Below, piece after piece: positions 24,091 to 34,156 of a stretch of DNA of 64,000 nt. How positions within the stretch are numbered: position 1 is the stretch's first letter; the number at the start of each line of letters is the position of its first letter. The notes beneath the pieces are model-generated. The model was not told where the DNA came from and made no database searches. It saw nothing but the letters and a program-made list of their open reading frames with translations. This DNA is from CAYPYI01 sp964415085 (lineage in GTDB: Bacteria; Bacillota; Clostridia; Tissierellales; Tissierellaceae), in contig CAYPYI010000002.1 in NCBI GenBank assembly GCA_964415085.1, positions 1 through 64,000 on the forward strand, given 5' to 3'. The position numbers and the translations under genes were made by a program.

Positions 24091-27000
24091 TTAATCTAAA
24101 TAATCTTCCATTTTTAACGAATATAGTTTACTTACACCTTCTTCTTCCATCGTTACTCCATAAAGAATATTTGATATCTCCATTGTTGTCTTTCTATGAG
24201 TAATCAATATGAATTGGGTTTTATCTTTCAAACTTTGCAAATAATCAGTATATCTGCCTATATTCGCATCATCTAGAGCCGCATCTATTTCGTCCAATAT
24301 ACAAAATGGAGATGGTTTCATCTCTAGAATTGCAAAAAGTAAAGCAACAGCTGTTAAAGACTTTTCTCCCCCCGATAAAAGTCTAATATTTTGTAGTTTT
24401 TTACCAGGAGGCTGTGCAACTATCTCTATTCCAGATTCTAATATATCATCTTCATCTTCTATTTTTATACTAGCTTTTCCGCCATTAAATAAAATTTTGA
24501 ATATTTTTTCAAAGTTTTTATTAATGATTTCTACTGATTTGGTAAACTTTTCAGACATTTCTTTCTCAATATCTTTTATAATTATCTCTAAATTATCTCT
24601 ACTTTCTACTAAGTCATTTTGCTGCTCTAATAAGAAGTTATACCTTTCATTAATTTCTTTGTACTCATTTATAGAATCAATATTTATATTTCCTAATTTT
24701 TTTACTTCTTTATTTAAATCTTCTGCTACTAATCTTAATTCAGCAATATCTTTCCCTTCTTGATAAAACTCTATAGCTGATTCATAGTCGAGCTCATAAT
24801 TTACAAATAGCTGCTTATTGATATTTTCAAGTTGTAATTTTTCTTTTGATATTTCTACATCCAATTCATCACGTTTTCTACTTATAGAGTAAAGACTATC
24901 TGTTAGTTTCCTAATATTTAAGTCAAGATCTTCTTTAATCTTAGTTAAATTATTTTTGTTTTCTATTAGATTATTAAATTTAGATGTTTCATCTTCCAAC
25001 TCTTTATTTAAAGTTTCCAAGTTTTCATTACTTTTTAAAATAAATTTATCAATATCGGAAATATTATCTTTAAGATTCAATATATCCTTTTTCTTATTTT
25101 CATATTGATTAGCACTATATTCTAACTCGTTTTTTAATCTTTCTATTTCAGCAGTTATATTAGATTTTGTATTATTTACATTATTATTTTCTATTTTTAA
25201 TTCAGTATATTCAGAATATATATTATCATATTTTCCTTTTAACTCTTCATACTCCACAGTCGCATTTTCAATTTCCTTTGATATTTTCTTTTCATTTTTA
25301 TCTGTTTCATTAAGTATTAGTTTTAAATTTTCCTCTTCTTCTGAATAAACTTTTATTTCAGTAAGCAAGTTATCTTTTTCTATATTTACTCTTTCTATTT
25401 GGTTCTTTAAATTTTCATTTTCCATATTCAGTTTATTTACCAAGGCCATTAAGCCATCTTTGTTATTTAATTTTTCTTTTAGAATAACATTTTTTTCTTC
25501 CAGATTATCATCATATACTTCTAGTTTCTTTACTATGTCGTTTATATTCTCTGTTAATAAATTATATTCCTCTTTTAATAATGTAATTTCTTTTTCTAAT
25601 GAGTTTATTTTACTTTTTCTACTTATTATACTTACAACATTCTTACTATAGCTACCACCAGTGATTGAACCTCCTGGATTAAATACATCTCCTTCTAAAG
25701 TAACAATTCTATAATTGTATTTTTTAGATAGTCTAAGCCCACTTTCCAAATCTTTTACAATTACTGTTCTGCCCAAAAGATAGTTAATAAGATTATCAAA
25801 ATCTGAGTCAAAATCAACAAAGTCTTTAGCAATTCCTAATACATTGTATGATTTTAATTCTTCCATATTTAATTTTAGAAAACTACCACTAATTTTATTA
25901 AGAGGAAGAAAAGTTACTCTACCTAGTTTGTATTTATGTAAATAATCTATTAAGACCTTTGTATTATGATCATTTTCAACAACAACATTTTGAATACTTG
26001 ATCCAAGTGTAGTTTCTATAGCTTTCTCATAACCATTCTTCACTTTTATAATATCTGCAACAACACCTTTAAATCCAGGCGAATCTACCTTCTTATCATC
26101 AATAGCTAACAATAGATTTTTTACACTTTTATAGTATCCCTCATAAGCTTGTTCCATGTTTTTATAGATATTATAGTTAGAAATATTTTTTTGAAGATCT
26201 ATTCTCTTATTATCAAACTCTTCTTTTTTACTTGTATATAATTTCTGTAAATTATTTTTTTCAAAAATTATATTATTAACTTCTTGGCTAATTCCTTCTA
26301 TTTCTCTATTTAAAGAATCGAACTTTTTATTATTTTCTTCATAATCTTTTGATATTCTTTCCTTTTCATCAACTAAGTTGTTTAAGTTGTCATTAATTTT
26401 TTCAAGCCTATTATTTATATTTAATTTAAAATTATCTATACTTGATATCTTACTTTTAGCTTCTATTGTTTGATTATATAAATTTAAATTATCATTTTTG
26501 AATTGTTCAAGTATTTCTTCTTTGGTTTTCAATTGCTCGGATAACTCTTTTAATGATTTCTCTTTATCTATCAAAGTATTATTTGATAAGTGAATCTTTT
26601 CAGTTATATCTACTAGGCTACTTTCTTTATCCTTTATTATTTTTTTAACTTCATCTACATTATTAAGTATTTCTTCTAGTTCATTATTTAGCCTAACTGA
26701 TTCCTGATTTTGATACTTAAGTTTCTCTTTTGAAATGTTTATACTAGCTGTTAATTCATCTATTTTATTTTTTTTATCACTCATAAGTTCTCTGTTAAAA
26801 TCTATATTTATATATAAATTCTCAAGTTCAGTCTGAGTATTATTATATTTTTCTAAATCCTGCTCTTTTGCTTTATTTATTTCTATAATCTCTTCATTAT
26901 ATTTATCTATATTTTTAGTTAACTCATTAAGTTTAGACTTATATATTTTGATATCATGTAAAAATATTGTTATTTCTGATTTTTTTAGTTCATTATAAAT

Positions 27001-27651
27001 TTCTAAATATTTCTTAGCTTTATATGAATCTTTTTCTAAGCTCTTATTTTGTTTTTCCACTTCTTGAAATAAATCATTTATCCTTACTAAGTTTTCTTGA
27101 GTTCTTTCTAGTTTTCTTTGTGATTCTTCTTTCTGTGTCTTAAATTTTACTATTCCTGCAGCTTCTTCAAATATTCCACGTCTATCTTCTGGTCTATCAC
27201 TTAAAATTTCATCAATTTTACCTTGACCTATTATTGAATATCCATCTTTTCCAATTCCTGTATCCATAAATAATTCTTTAACATCCCTAAGTCTACATGA
27301 GTTTTTATTAATAAAATATTCACTTTCACCTGATCTAAACATTCTTCTAGTCACTTCAACTTCAGAATAATCAATAGGAATAAGGTTGCTATCATTATTA
27401 AATGTCATACTTACTTCTGCATAACCTAAAGGTCTTCTTGTATCTGTACCAGCAAAAATGATATCTTCCATCTTGCCACCTCTAAGACTTTTGGCACTTT
27501 GCTCACCTAAAACCCATTTAATTGCATCAGACACATTACTTTTACCACTACCATTTGGACCTACAATTGCGGTAATACTATCTTCAAATGAAATTGTAGT
27601 TTTATCAGCAAAAGATTTAAAACCTTGCATTTCAATTTTCTTTAAATACAT
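24091..27651 (-). CDS. smc: Chromosome segregation protein SMC
   Basis: Condensin ATPase. Walker A GPNGSGKSN is at 32-40; two long coiled-coil arms flank the hinge (about 510-665, with the conserved GSITGGSY end near 665); the signature LLSGGEKSLTA lies near 1088 and Walker B FCILDEIDAALDD near 1115. The full length of 1186 residues is typical. It lies between the radical SAM gene and ftsY in the rnc–smc–ftsY cluster. Confidence 0.98.
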   Translation of the reverse strand: MYLKKIEMQGFKSFADKTTISFEDSITAIVGPNGSGKSNVSDAIKWVLGEQSAKSLRGGKMEDIIFAGTDTRRPLGYAEVSMTFNNDSNLIPIDYSEVEVTRRMFRSGESEYFINKNSCRLRDVKELFMDTGIGKDGYSIIGQGKIDEILSDRPEDRRGIFEEAAGIVKFKTQKEESQRKLERTQENLVRINDLFQEVEKQNKSLEKDSYKAKKYLEIYNELKKSEITIFLHDIKIYKSKLNELTKNIDKYNEEIIEINKAKEQDLEKYNNTQTELENLYINIDFNRELMSDKKNKIDELTASINISKEKLKYQNQESVRLNNELEEILNNVDEVKKIIKDKESSLVDITEKIHLSNNTLIDKEKSLKELSEQLKTKEEILEQFKNDNLNLYNQTIEAKSKISSIDNFKLNINNRLEKINDNLNNLVDEKERISKDYEENNKKFDSLNREIEGISQEVNNIIFEKNNLQKLYTSKKEEFDNKRIDLQKNISNYNIYKNMEQAYEGYYKSVKNLLLAIDDKKVDSPGFKGVVADIIKVKNGYEKAIETTLGSSIQNVVVENDHNTKVLIDYLHKYKLGRVTFLPLNKISGSFLKLNMEELKSYNVLGIAKDFVDFDSDFDNLINYLLGRTVIVKDLESGLRLSKKYNYRIVTLEGDVFNPGGSITGGSYSKNVVSIISRKSKINSLEKEITLLKEEYNLLTENINDIVKKLEVYDDNLEEKNVILKEKLNNKDGLMALVNKLNMENENLKNQIERVNIEKDNLLTEIKVYSEEEENLKLILNETDKNEKKISKEIENATVEYEELKGKYDNIYSEYTELKIENNNVNNTKSNITAEIERLKNELEYSANQYENKKKDILNLKDNISDIDKFILKSNENLETLNKELEDETSKFNNLIENKNNLTKIKEDLDLNIRKLTDSLYSISRKRDELDVEISKEKLQLENINKQLFVNYELDYESAIEFYQEGKDIAELRLVAEDLNKEVKKLGNINIDSINEYKEINERYNFLLEQQNDLVESRDNLEIIIKDIEKEMSEKFTKSVEIINKNFEKIFKILFNGGKASIKIEDEDDILESGIEIVAQPPGKKLQNIRLLSGGEKSLTAVALLFAILEMKPSPFCILDEIDAALDDANIGRYTDYLQSLKDKTQFILITHRKTTMEISNILYGVTMEEEGVSKLYSLKMEDYLD

Positions 27652-27664
27652 TCTAACACCTCAA

Positions 27665-28765
27665 TTATAAGTTGTAATCTAGAGGATTTAATTGATTATC
27701 AACTAAATATTCTCTAGCAATATTTTCTTTTTCTTCTAATATATCTATATTAACTTCCTTATCATCTATAAGTAGTATCATAGTGTTTGTAGGTAAGTTG
27801 TTAGGATAAATATTAAATTTAATAATATTTTTCTCCATAATTAGCCTTTCTTTATTTAAGGCTTTTTGACCTATTACATCTGATATGTTTTTATTGTTTA
27901 TTCTTATAGTAACTTCTTTTGTATTCATTGGTATATACCTACTCAGAATCATATAATATATATTGGTATTTACAAGTTGTCTAAACGCAGGATGAAATGG
28001 TCCACTAACAACATCTTTACCCATTTGTATATTTTCTGTAACTTGTAAGCCTAATCTTATTACATCTATTTTATTAAGTTCAAATAATATTAATAAAACT
28101 GTAGAAATATCTACAGCTTCTAACACTTCCAACGGTTTATATTTTCCACTTAAGAATAACTCTTCTAAATATGTTTGTTTTATAACTAAAGTAGGATATA
28201 TTCTTACACAATCAGGATTTAAGGATATAAATTCTTTTTGTGTATAAAAAATAGTGCTAATATTATCCTCTGGTAAACCTATCATCATCTGTAGACCAAA
28301 TTTTATATTATATTCTTTTAAAAGTGCCACCGCCTTATAAACAGAATCTTTATCGTGTCCTCGTCCACTTTTATATAAAACATTATTATCCATAGACTGC
28401 ACACCAAGTTCTACTGTATCTACTGTGTATTCTTTTAACATATCTAAAATATATTTATTTATACTATCAGGTCTAGTTGACAATCTTATCTCATTTATTA
28501 ATTTTTTATCTTTATATTCTTTAGGAACGCTTAACAACTCTCTTTGCAAATCTACATCTATTGCTGTAAAGCTTCCACCATAAAATGCTACTTCGATAAA
28601 TGCCTGTTTATCAAAGTAGCTTAAGTATTGTTCTATAGTTTCTCTAACAGTTTCTTTTGTTACAATTTCTAAACTATTAGTAATTTTTTTTTGGTTACAA
28701 AACACACAATCATGTGGACAACCTAAGTGTGGAACAAAAATTGGTATTATGTAGTGCTTAATCAT
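27665..28765 (-). CDS. Radical SAM protein, Elp3-like, between rnc and smc
   Basis: The CX3CX2C cluster CPHDCVFC (Cys16, Cys20, Cys23) binds the 4Fe-4S centre, and YGGSFTAID near 63 is the SAM GGE-type motif. The domain is of the Elp3/oxygen-independent class without the acetyltransferase domain; 366 residues. Such a gene is common between rnc and smc in clostridia, but its substrate is unknown to me; a tRNA modification is one guess. The ATG overlaps the rnc stop by four bases. Confidence 0.85.
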   Translation of the reverse strand: MIKHYIIPIFVPHLGCPHDCVFCNQKKITNSLEIVTKETVRETIEQYLSYFDKQAFIEVAFYGGSFTAIDVDLQRELLSVPKEYKDKKLINEIRLSTRPDSINKYILDMLKEYTVDTVELGVQSMDNNVLYKSGRGHDKDSVYKAVALLKEYNIKFGLQMMIGLPEDNISTIFYTQKEFISLNPDCVRIYPTLVIKQTYLEELFLSGKYKPLEVLEAVDISTVLLILFELNKIDVIRLGLQVTENIQMGKDVVSGPFHPAFRQLVNTNIYYMILSRYIPMNTKEVTIRINNKNISDVIGQKALNKERLIMEKNIIKFNIYPNNLPTNTMILLIDDKEVNIDILEEKENIAREYLVDNQLNPLDYNL

Positions 28766-29466
28766 AATGAATCACCTAATTTATCTAATGCTTTTTTTGC
28801 AGCATTTTGTTCTGCTTCTTTTTTATTAGTTCCTTTTCCTACACTGATTTTCTTATCATCAATAACTACGTTCATATAAAAAATTTTTCCGTGGTCTGGT
28901 CCTTCTTCTCTTTCAACATTGTATTCTATTTTTAGACTACCATTTTTTTGAACTTTTTCTTGTAATTCTGTTTTATAGTCTACAAATAAAATACCCTTTG
29001 AAACTGCTTGAGCTATATCTTTTTCAAATCTACTAAGTAAAACTTTTCTTACCTTTTCATAGCTACTATCTAAGTACACAGCGCCTATAATAGCCTCTAC
29101 TGTATCGGCTAAAATTGATACTCGATCTCTGCCACCCGTTGCTTCTTCACCTTTTCCAAGTAAAAGATATTGTCCTATACTATATTTTTTAGCAACATAA
29201 GCTAAAGATTGTTCACATACAATTTTTGCCCTTAATTTAGTTAACTCGCCTTCCGGGTAATGTGGATACTTTTTATATAAGTGCTCACTTACTACAAGAC
29301 CTAAGATTGCATCTCCTAAAAATTCTAATCTTTCATTACTATCTGTTACTTCTAGTTTATTCTCATTTACATATGAGCTATGTGTTAGTGCTCTAACTAG
29401 TATATCTTTATTTTTAAATCTATAATTCAAAATTTTTTCTAATTCTTTTAATTTTTTTATTGTCAT
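28762..29466 (-). CDS. rnc: Ribonuclease III
   Basis: Double-strand-specific RNase that processes rRNA precursors. The signature NERLEFLGDAILG is near 44-56, with the second catalytic region ADTVEAIIGAVYLD near 120; a dsRNA-binding domain (about 160-230) ends with the GTNKKEAEQNAAKKAL motif. 234 residues is normal. A perfect 15-bp hairpin lies just upstream at 29483-29518 and could be a processing site for this very enzyme. Confidence 0.97.
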   Translation of the reverse strand: MTIKKLKELEKILNYRFKNKDILVRALTHSSYVNENKLEVTDSNERLEFLGDAILGLVVSEHLYKKYPHYPEGELTKLRAKIVCEQSLAYVAKKYSIGQYLLLGKGEEATGGRDRVSILADTVEAIIGAVYLDSSYEKVRKVLLSRFEKDIAQAVSKGILFVDYKTELQEKVQKNGSLKIEYNVEREEGPDHGKIFYMNVVIDDKKISVGKGTNKKEAEQNAAKKALDKLGDSL

Positions 29467-29482
29467 ATTATCTATCCTTAGT

Positions 29483-29518
29483 TAATATCTAATAAAGGCT
29501 AAGCTTTATTAGATATTA
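29483..29518 (-). repeat. Perfect 15-bp inverted repeat between acpP and rnc
   Basis: TAATATCTAATAAAG and its exact complement surround a six-base loop. One arm covers the last ten bases of acpP, including its stop codon. No T-run follows on either strand, so it is not a standard terminator. It may protect the acpP 3' end or serve as an RNase III processing site upstream of rnc. Confidence 0.7.
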
Positions 29519-29748
29519 TCTCCTATTTTATTTTTTATATATTCAACTGCATCTTCTACAGTAACTATGTCTTCAATTTCGCTATCATCAACTTCAGTTT
29601 CAAATTCATCTTCAAGTTCCATTACAAGTTCTACTAAATCTAATGAATCTGCCTCTAAATCTTCTCTAAAATCTGTATCTAATTCTATTTCCTCTTCTAC
29701 TACATCAAATTGCTGACTTACTATATGCTTTACTCTTTCAAATATCAT
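29509..29748 (-). CDS. acpP: Acyl carrier protein
   Basis: Carrier for fatty acid synthesis. The phosphopantetheine attachment site is Ser35 in ADSLDLVEL; the protein is small (79) and very acidic. GAGGAGG precedes the ATG, which overlaps the plsX stop. It follows plsX and precedes rnc, the usual Firmicute order; fabD and fabG, which often lie between plsX and acpP, are absent. Confidence 0.97.
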   Translation of the reverse strand: MIFERVKHIVSQQFDVVEEEIELDTDFREDLEADSLDLVELVMELEDEFETEVDDSEIEDIVTVEDAVEYIKNKIGDNI

Positions 29749-30755
29749 AATTTATCCTCCTCGTTAATCTGTTTTAAATTTTCTTCTATTATACTTATTA
29801 CTTCTTTATTTGTAAAGGTAATTCCTTGTCTAATTGCATTTTTTATTGCAAGTTCATCACTACTACCATGTGCTTTAATTATTGGCTGTAAAGTCCCTAA
29901 AAGTGGTGCACCACCATATTCTCTATAATCAAGTTTACCTTGCAATGCTTTAAGAGATGGTTTTATCAAAAGGGCTCCTAATTTACTTTTAGTATTACTC
30001 ATCAAGGCCTCTTTTATCTGTCCCATTAAGCTTATAGCTACACCTTCTGTTACTTTTAAGATAATATTTCCTACAAATCCATCAGCTACTATAACATCTG
30101 CTGTGCCCAATGGAATATCTCTACCCTCAATATTTCCAATAAAGTTAATGTGATTATTTTTTTCAAGTAATTTATATGCACTCTTTGTTAATTCATTTCC
30201 TTTTTCTGATTCAGTGCCTATATTCGCTAGGCCTATCTTAGGATTATTAACTCCCAGGACTTCTTCTATGTAAATAGATCCCATAAGTGCAAACTGATCT
30301 AGATACTCTGGTTTTGAGTCTATATTTGCTCCAGCATCCACAAGTAAAGATACCCCTTTATTAGTTGGATAAACTGTTGTTAATGCTGCTCTACTTATTC
30401 CTTTTATTCTTTTTGTTATAAATAAGCCTCCAGCTAACAAAGCGCCTGTACTTCCAGCTGAAACAAAGAAATCTCCCTTATTTTCTTTTAATGCATTTAA
30501 TCCAACCACTACTGTTGAATCCTTTTTCCTTCTAATACCTAAAGCCGGGTCATCTTCATTTGTAATAACTTCTGATGCATGCAGAATTTCAATTTTACTT
30601 CTATCGAAATCGTATTTATCAATCTCTTTTTGTAGAATTTTTTCATCTCCTACTAATAAAACATCTACATCATATTCTTTAATAGCATCAATAGTACCTT
30701 TTACAATAGATACTGGTGCATTATCTCCACCCATACCATCTACTATTACTTTCAT
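29745..30755 (-). CDS. plsX: Phosphate acyltransferase PlsX
   Basis: Makes acyl-phosphate from acyl-ACP for phosphatidic acid synthesis with PlsY. The start MKVIVDGMGGDNAP and the motifs GSTGALLAGG (near 104) and ADGFVGNIILK (near 225) are diagnostic; 336 residues is normal. It overlaps acpP by four bases. Unlike in Bacillus, no fapR lies upstream; rpmF precedes it, with a hairpin between. Confidence 0.97.
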   Translation of the reverse strand: MKVIVDGMGGDNAPVSIVKGTIDAIKEYDVDVLLVGDEKILQKEIDKYDFDRSKIEILHASEVITNEDDPALGIRRKKDSTVVVGLNALKENKGDFFVSAGSTGALLAGGLFITKRIKGISRAALTTVYPTNKGVSLLVDAGANIDSKPEYLDQFALMGSIYIEEVLGVNNPKIGLANIGTESEKGNELTKSAYKLLEKNNHINFIGNIEGRDIPLGTADVIVADGFVGNIILKVTEGVAISLMGQIKEALMSNTKSKLGALLIKPSLKALQGKLDYREYGGAPLLGTLQPIIKAHGSSDELAIKNAIRQGITFTNKEVISIIEENLKQINEEDKL

Positions 30756-30800
30756 ATTACCCCTCCTGTATGTAACAGAATATATAAGTATTAATAAAAT

Positions 30801-30826
30801 AAGATAGTAGGAGATCCTACTATCTT
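30801..30826 (-). terminator. Hairpin after rpmF
   Basis: A 12-bp inverted repeat (AAGATAGTAGGA with TCCTACTATCTT, two-base centre) followed on the minus strand by ATTTTATT. It probably reduces read-through from DUF177–rpmF into plsX; as a near palindrome it could work in both directions. Confidence 0.65.
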
Positions 30827-30830
30827 TTAA

Positions 30831-31010
30831 TTATTCTACCTCTACTACTGCTTTATTGCTATAATAGCCACATGCTCTACACACTCTATGTGGTAGTTTT
30901 GGTTCATGACATTGTGGACATTCTGATATAGTAGCTTTATTTAATCTATAAGCTGAAGCTCTTCTTTTATTTTTTCTTGCTTTAGATGTACGTCTTTTTG
31001 GTACTGCCAT
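30831..31010 (-). CDS. rpmF: 50S ribosomal protein L32
   Basis: A 59-residue protein found by translating the gap between plsX and the DUF177 gene: start [18 protein letters not shown], then a zinc ribbon with CPQC and CRAC pairs, ending SNKAVVEVE. Size and motifs are those of zinc-containing L32. AGGTGTAG lies upstream of the ATG. It sits right after the DUF177 gene, the universal arrangement. Confidence 0.97.
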   Translation of the reverse strand: MAVPKRRTSKARKNKRRASAYRLNKATISECPQCHEPKLPHRVCRACGYYSNKAVVEVE

Positions 31011-31024
31011 TTACTACACCTCCC

Positions 31025-31564
31025 TTAATCTTCAATAACTAGATTTTTTAATTTTTCCAATCTGGGATCTATGAAGTCTGTATCACAACTACAAGTATCT
31101 TTGTTCAAGTCTGTTCCGCATACTTTACAAAGACCTTTACAGTTATCCATACATAATGTTCTCATTGGTAAAGATGAAGTTACTTCCATTAATACGTACT
31201 CATCTAAATCTAAGATTCCATTACTATAATATATAGGTACATCATAATTCTCAATTACAATATCCTCATCTGTATTATGCTCATATGATTCCTGTATTTC
31301 TTCAAGTTTTCCAGATAATGATGTTTCCACGTTTTCTTTAACGATTTCTAAGCATCTTGCACAGTTAGTTTCATAGCTGTATAAGATTTTCATGTCTAAA
31401 TGTAATCCATCTATTGCTTTAATAACTTGACCATTATATTTAATAGGTCCTGTTATTTTATGCATTTTAAGTTTGTTGTTTAAATCACTCTCTACAATTT
31501 CTCCCTCAAACGGAACTACATTATCAACCTTATTTAATAAAACTGATAAATCTAATTTCATCAT
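31025..31564 (-). CDS. yceD: DUF177 (YceD family) protein
   Basis: YceD/DUF177 family protein implicated in 23S rRNA accumulation in plants and bacteria and always encoded before rpmF. It shows two cysteine clusters: NCARCLEIV (near 72) and CMDNCKGLCKVCG…CSC near 140-158, likely zinc-binding. 179 residues. Two tandem ATG codons begin the gene; the second may be the true start. A near-perfect promoter lies just upstream. Confidence 0.9.
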   Translation of the reverse strand: MMKLDLSVLLNKVDNVVPFEGEIVESDLNNKLKMHKITGPIKYNGQVIKAIDGLHLDMKILYSYETNCARCLEIVKENVETSLSGKLEEIQESYEHNTDEDIVIENYDVPIYYSNGILDLDEYVLMEVTSSLPMRTLCMDNCKGLCKVCGTDLNKDTCSCDTDFIDPRLEKLKNLVIED

Positions 31565-31592
31565 AATTCACCTCTTAAAACTAACAAACTTT

Positions 31593-31621
31593 ATTATATA
31601 GAGGTAGATTATATTTGTCAA
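31593..31621 (-). promoter_or_regulatory. Consensus sigma-A promoter of DUF177–rpmF
   Basis: On the minus strand TTGACA (31621-31616), exactly 17 bases, TATAAT (31598-31593): both boxes match the consensus at all six positions. It abuts the ackA stop codon. Confidence 0.9.
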
Positions 31622-31624
31622 GAA

Positions 31625-32824
31625 TTATCTATTCTCTACTAATCTAAGAGTATCTCTTGCTATCATTAATTCTTCATTAGTTGGTATAACTAATACCTTA
31701 ACTTTACTGTCTTCTGTATTAACGAAAGCTTCTTTACCTCTCATGTCGTTAAGTTCTTTATCAACTTTAACCCCTAAGAATTCTAAGTTCTTACAAATAT
31801 CTTCTCTTAATACCCCTGAGTTTTCTCCAATTCCTGCTGTAAATACAATTGCATCTAACCCATTCATTGAAGCAGCATAAGCAGCTACATATTTAGTTGC
31901 TCTTGTAATGAATATATCTAATGCAAGTCTTGCTCTTTCGTTTCCTTCATTAGCAGCTATTTCTAAATCTCTAAAGTCACTACTTAATCCAGATACACCT
32001 AATACTCCTGACTCTTTATTCATTACATTGTTTATTTCTTCTTTTGATAATCCTTCTTTTTCCATTATAAATGGTATTATTGCTGGATCTATATCTCCAC
32101 ATCTTGTACCCATAGCTAAACCTTCAAGTGGTGTAAAGCCCATGCTTGTATCAATAGATTTTCCACCGTCTACAGCAGTTATACTTGAACCATTTCCTAA
32201 GTGACAAGTAATCATTTTGATATCTTCAATGTCTTTTCCTAACATTTCAGCAGCTCTTTGTGATACATATTTATGAGATGTACCATGGAATCCATATCTT
32301 CTTACTCTATAATTTTCATAATATTCATATGGTAATGGGTAGATATAGTTTTCTGCTGGTATAGTTTGATGGAAAGCTGTATCAAATACTCCAACCATTG
32401 GTGTGTTTGGCATTAATTCTTGACATGCTTCAATTCCTATAATATTTGGTGGATTATGTAATGGAGCAAGCTCTATACAATCTTCTAAAGCTTTCATAAC
32501 CTCATCATTTATTAACACGGATTCAGCAAATGCTTCTCCACCATGAACAACTCTGTGTCCTACTGCATCTATTTCTTCTAAAGATGCTACTGCACCATAT
32601 TCATCATGTACTAATGATTCTAATACTAACTCTAAAGCTCTTTTATGATCATTCATAACTTCTTCTATAACTACTTTATCTTTACCAGTAGTTTCATGTT
32701 TTATAACTGATCCTTCAATTCCAATTCTTTCTACTAAACCTATAGCTAGTACTTCTTCACCATTTGTATTGATTAATTGGTATTTTAATGAAGAACTACC
32801 ACAGTTGATAACTAAAATATTCAT
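31625..32824 (-). CDS. ackA: Acetate kinase
   Basis: Converts acetyl phosphate and ADP to acetate and ATP, the main energy-yielding step of fermentation. Diagnostic parts: start [25 protein letters not shown] (near 88), [11 protein letters not shown] (near 144), HLGNGSSI (near 208) and TAGIGENS near 328. 399 residues normal. pta is not adjacent. It is transcribed divergently from tmcAL. Confidence 0.98.
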   Translation of the reverse strand: MNILVINCGSSSLKYQLINTNGEEVLAIGLVERIGIEGSVIKHETTGKDKVVIEEVMNDHKRALELVLESLVHDEYGAVASLEEIDAVGHRVVHGGEAFAESVLINDEVMKALEDCIELAPLHNPPNIIGIEACQELMPNTPMVGVFDTAFHQTIPAENYIYPLPYEYYENYRVRRYGFHGTSHKYVSQRAAEMLGKDIEDIKMITCHLGNGSSITAVDGGKSIDTSMGFTPLEGLAMGTRCGDIDPAIIPFIMEKEGLSKEEINNVMNKESGVLGVSGLSSDFRDLEIAANEGNERARLALDIFITRATKYVAAYAASMNGLDAIVFTAGIGENSGVLREDICKNLEFLGVKVDKELNDMRGKEAFVNTEDSKVKVLVIPTNEELMIARDTLRLVENR

Positions 32825-32893
32825 TTACATTCCTCCTATTCATCTATCATAACAATGATATTACAAATTTAAGAAAAAATCAATATTACATTA

Positions 32894-32902
32894 TGATATA
32901 AT
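32894..32902 (+). promoter_or_regulatory. Extended -10 promoter of tmcAL
   Basis: TGATATAAT, an extended -10 element, lies about 30 bases before the tmcAL start codon; no good -35 box is seen, as is usual for extended -10 promoters. On the minus strand TTGATT, 17 bases, TATCAT could serve ackA. Confidence 0.55.
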
Positions 32903-32931
32903 GATAATAAATATAAATTAAGGAGGATTCA

Positions 32932-34143
32932 ATGAAGACATTATCAGTAATTAGTGAATATAATCCTTTTCATCTGGGGCATAAATTACATTTAGAAAAG
33001 TCTATGTCTATTACAAATGCCACACACAGTGTTGCTATTATGAGTTCATCTTTTGTCCAAAGGGGCGAGCCTAGCATAGTTGATAAATGGAAAAGAGCGA
33101 GGATGGCTATTGATGGTGGTTTTGATTTAGTTATAGAACTTCCTGTTGTTTACTCTTTACAAACAGCCGAACTTTTTTCTTATGGAGCTGTTAAAACTTT
33201 AGATTATACAAACTCTATTGACTTTTTATCTTTTGGCTCCGAAGAGGGCAATTTAAATTTATTTTATGATATCGCTGAAATCTTAGTTGCAGAGCCTTTA
33301 GAATATCAAAAAGTATTATTACAAGAGTTGAAAAAAGGTCTTTCTTTTCCTAAAGCGCGAGAAATTGCTATTAATAACATTTTAGGATATTCTTCTAATA
33401 ATATATTAAATAAATCAAATAATATATTGGCTATTGAATATATAAAAGCCTTGATTAAATTAAGATCTAATATTAAACCAATAACTATAACTAGAGTAGG
33501 TTCTAATTATAATGATGATAGTTTTACATCAAATATACCTTCAGCTACGGCTATTAGAAAAAGTATTTTAAAAAATGGTTTACAAAGTGTTAAAAATTTC
33601 GTGCCAGATACAACTTATAAAATTTTAAAAGAATGTGAAGAGTTTAATAGTCCTGATAACTACTTGGAGCTAATTAATTATAATTTACTTTCATTAAATG
33701 AAAATCATAAGCAGAAATATCTAGATATTAACGATGACTTACTAAATAGATATATAAATAATAAAGACTATTATTTGAGTTTTGATGAATTAGTTGAAAG
33801 TCTATATACAAAAAACTATACTAAGACGAGGATAAAAAGGTCTTTATTTCATATGCTACTGGATATGAGAAAAGATGATATTTTTTCTTTTATAAACTCC
33901 TCAGATAATTATATTAGAATTTTAGCTAGCAATGAAAAAGGCTTTGAAATACTAAATAAAATAAAAGAAAATTCAAACACAATCATTATAAACAACTTTA
34001 GTAATTCATATAAAACAAATGTAAGTATAATTGATAAGATGTTAGATTACGAAATAAAAGCTACTAATTTGTATAATCTTGTTTTAAGAGATAAGACTAT
34101 AAATGAAGATTTCACTAAAAATTTATATATAAAAAAGTCCTAA
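32932..34143 (+). CDS. tmcAL: tRNA(Met) cytidine acetate ligase TmcAL
   Basis: Nucleotidyltransferase-like enzyme that activates acetate with ATP and forms N4-acetylcytidine at the wobble base of elongator tRNA-Met. The nucleotidyltransferase motif HLGH is in EYNPFHLGHKLHLEK (residues 9-23), and PSATAIRKS, the ISGTxxR-like motif, is near 203. 403 residues normal. AAGGAGG precedes the ATG. One of only three plus-strand genes in the window. Divergent from ackA, whose product makes or uses acetate; this pairing is frequent in Firmicutes. Confidence 0.93.
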   Translation: MKTLSVISEYNPFHLGHKLHLEKSMSITNATHSVAIMSSSFVQRGEPSIVDKWKRARMAIDGGFDLVIELPVVYSLQTAELFSYGAVKTLDYTNSIDFLSFGSEEGNLNLFYDIAEILVAEPLEYQKVLLQELKKGLSFPKAREIAINNILGYSSNNILNKSNNILAIEYIKALIKLRSNIKPITITRVGSNYNDDSFTSNIPSATAIRKSILKNGLQSVKNFVPDTTYKILKECEEFNSPDNYLELINYNLLSLNENHKQKYLDINDDLLNRYINNKDYYLSFDELVESLYTKNYTKTRIKRSLFHMLLDMRKDDIFSFINSSDNYIRILASNEKGFEILNKIKENSNTIIINNFSNSYKTNVSIIDKMLDYEIKATNLYNLVLRDKTINEDFTKNLYIKKS

Positions 34144-34156
34144 TAATTAGGACTTT
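34131..34156 (-). terminator. Terminator after the coiled-coil gene, between convergent genes
   Basis: Stem AAAGTCCTA with TAGGACTTT, five-base loop, followed on the minus strand by T6. It overlaps the ends of both tmcAL and the 34155-34595 gene; on the plus strand the T-run is poor. Confidence 0.85.
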
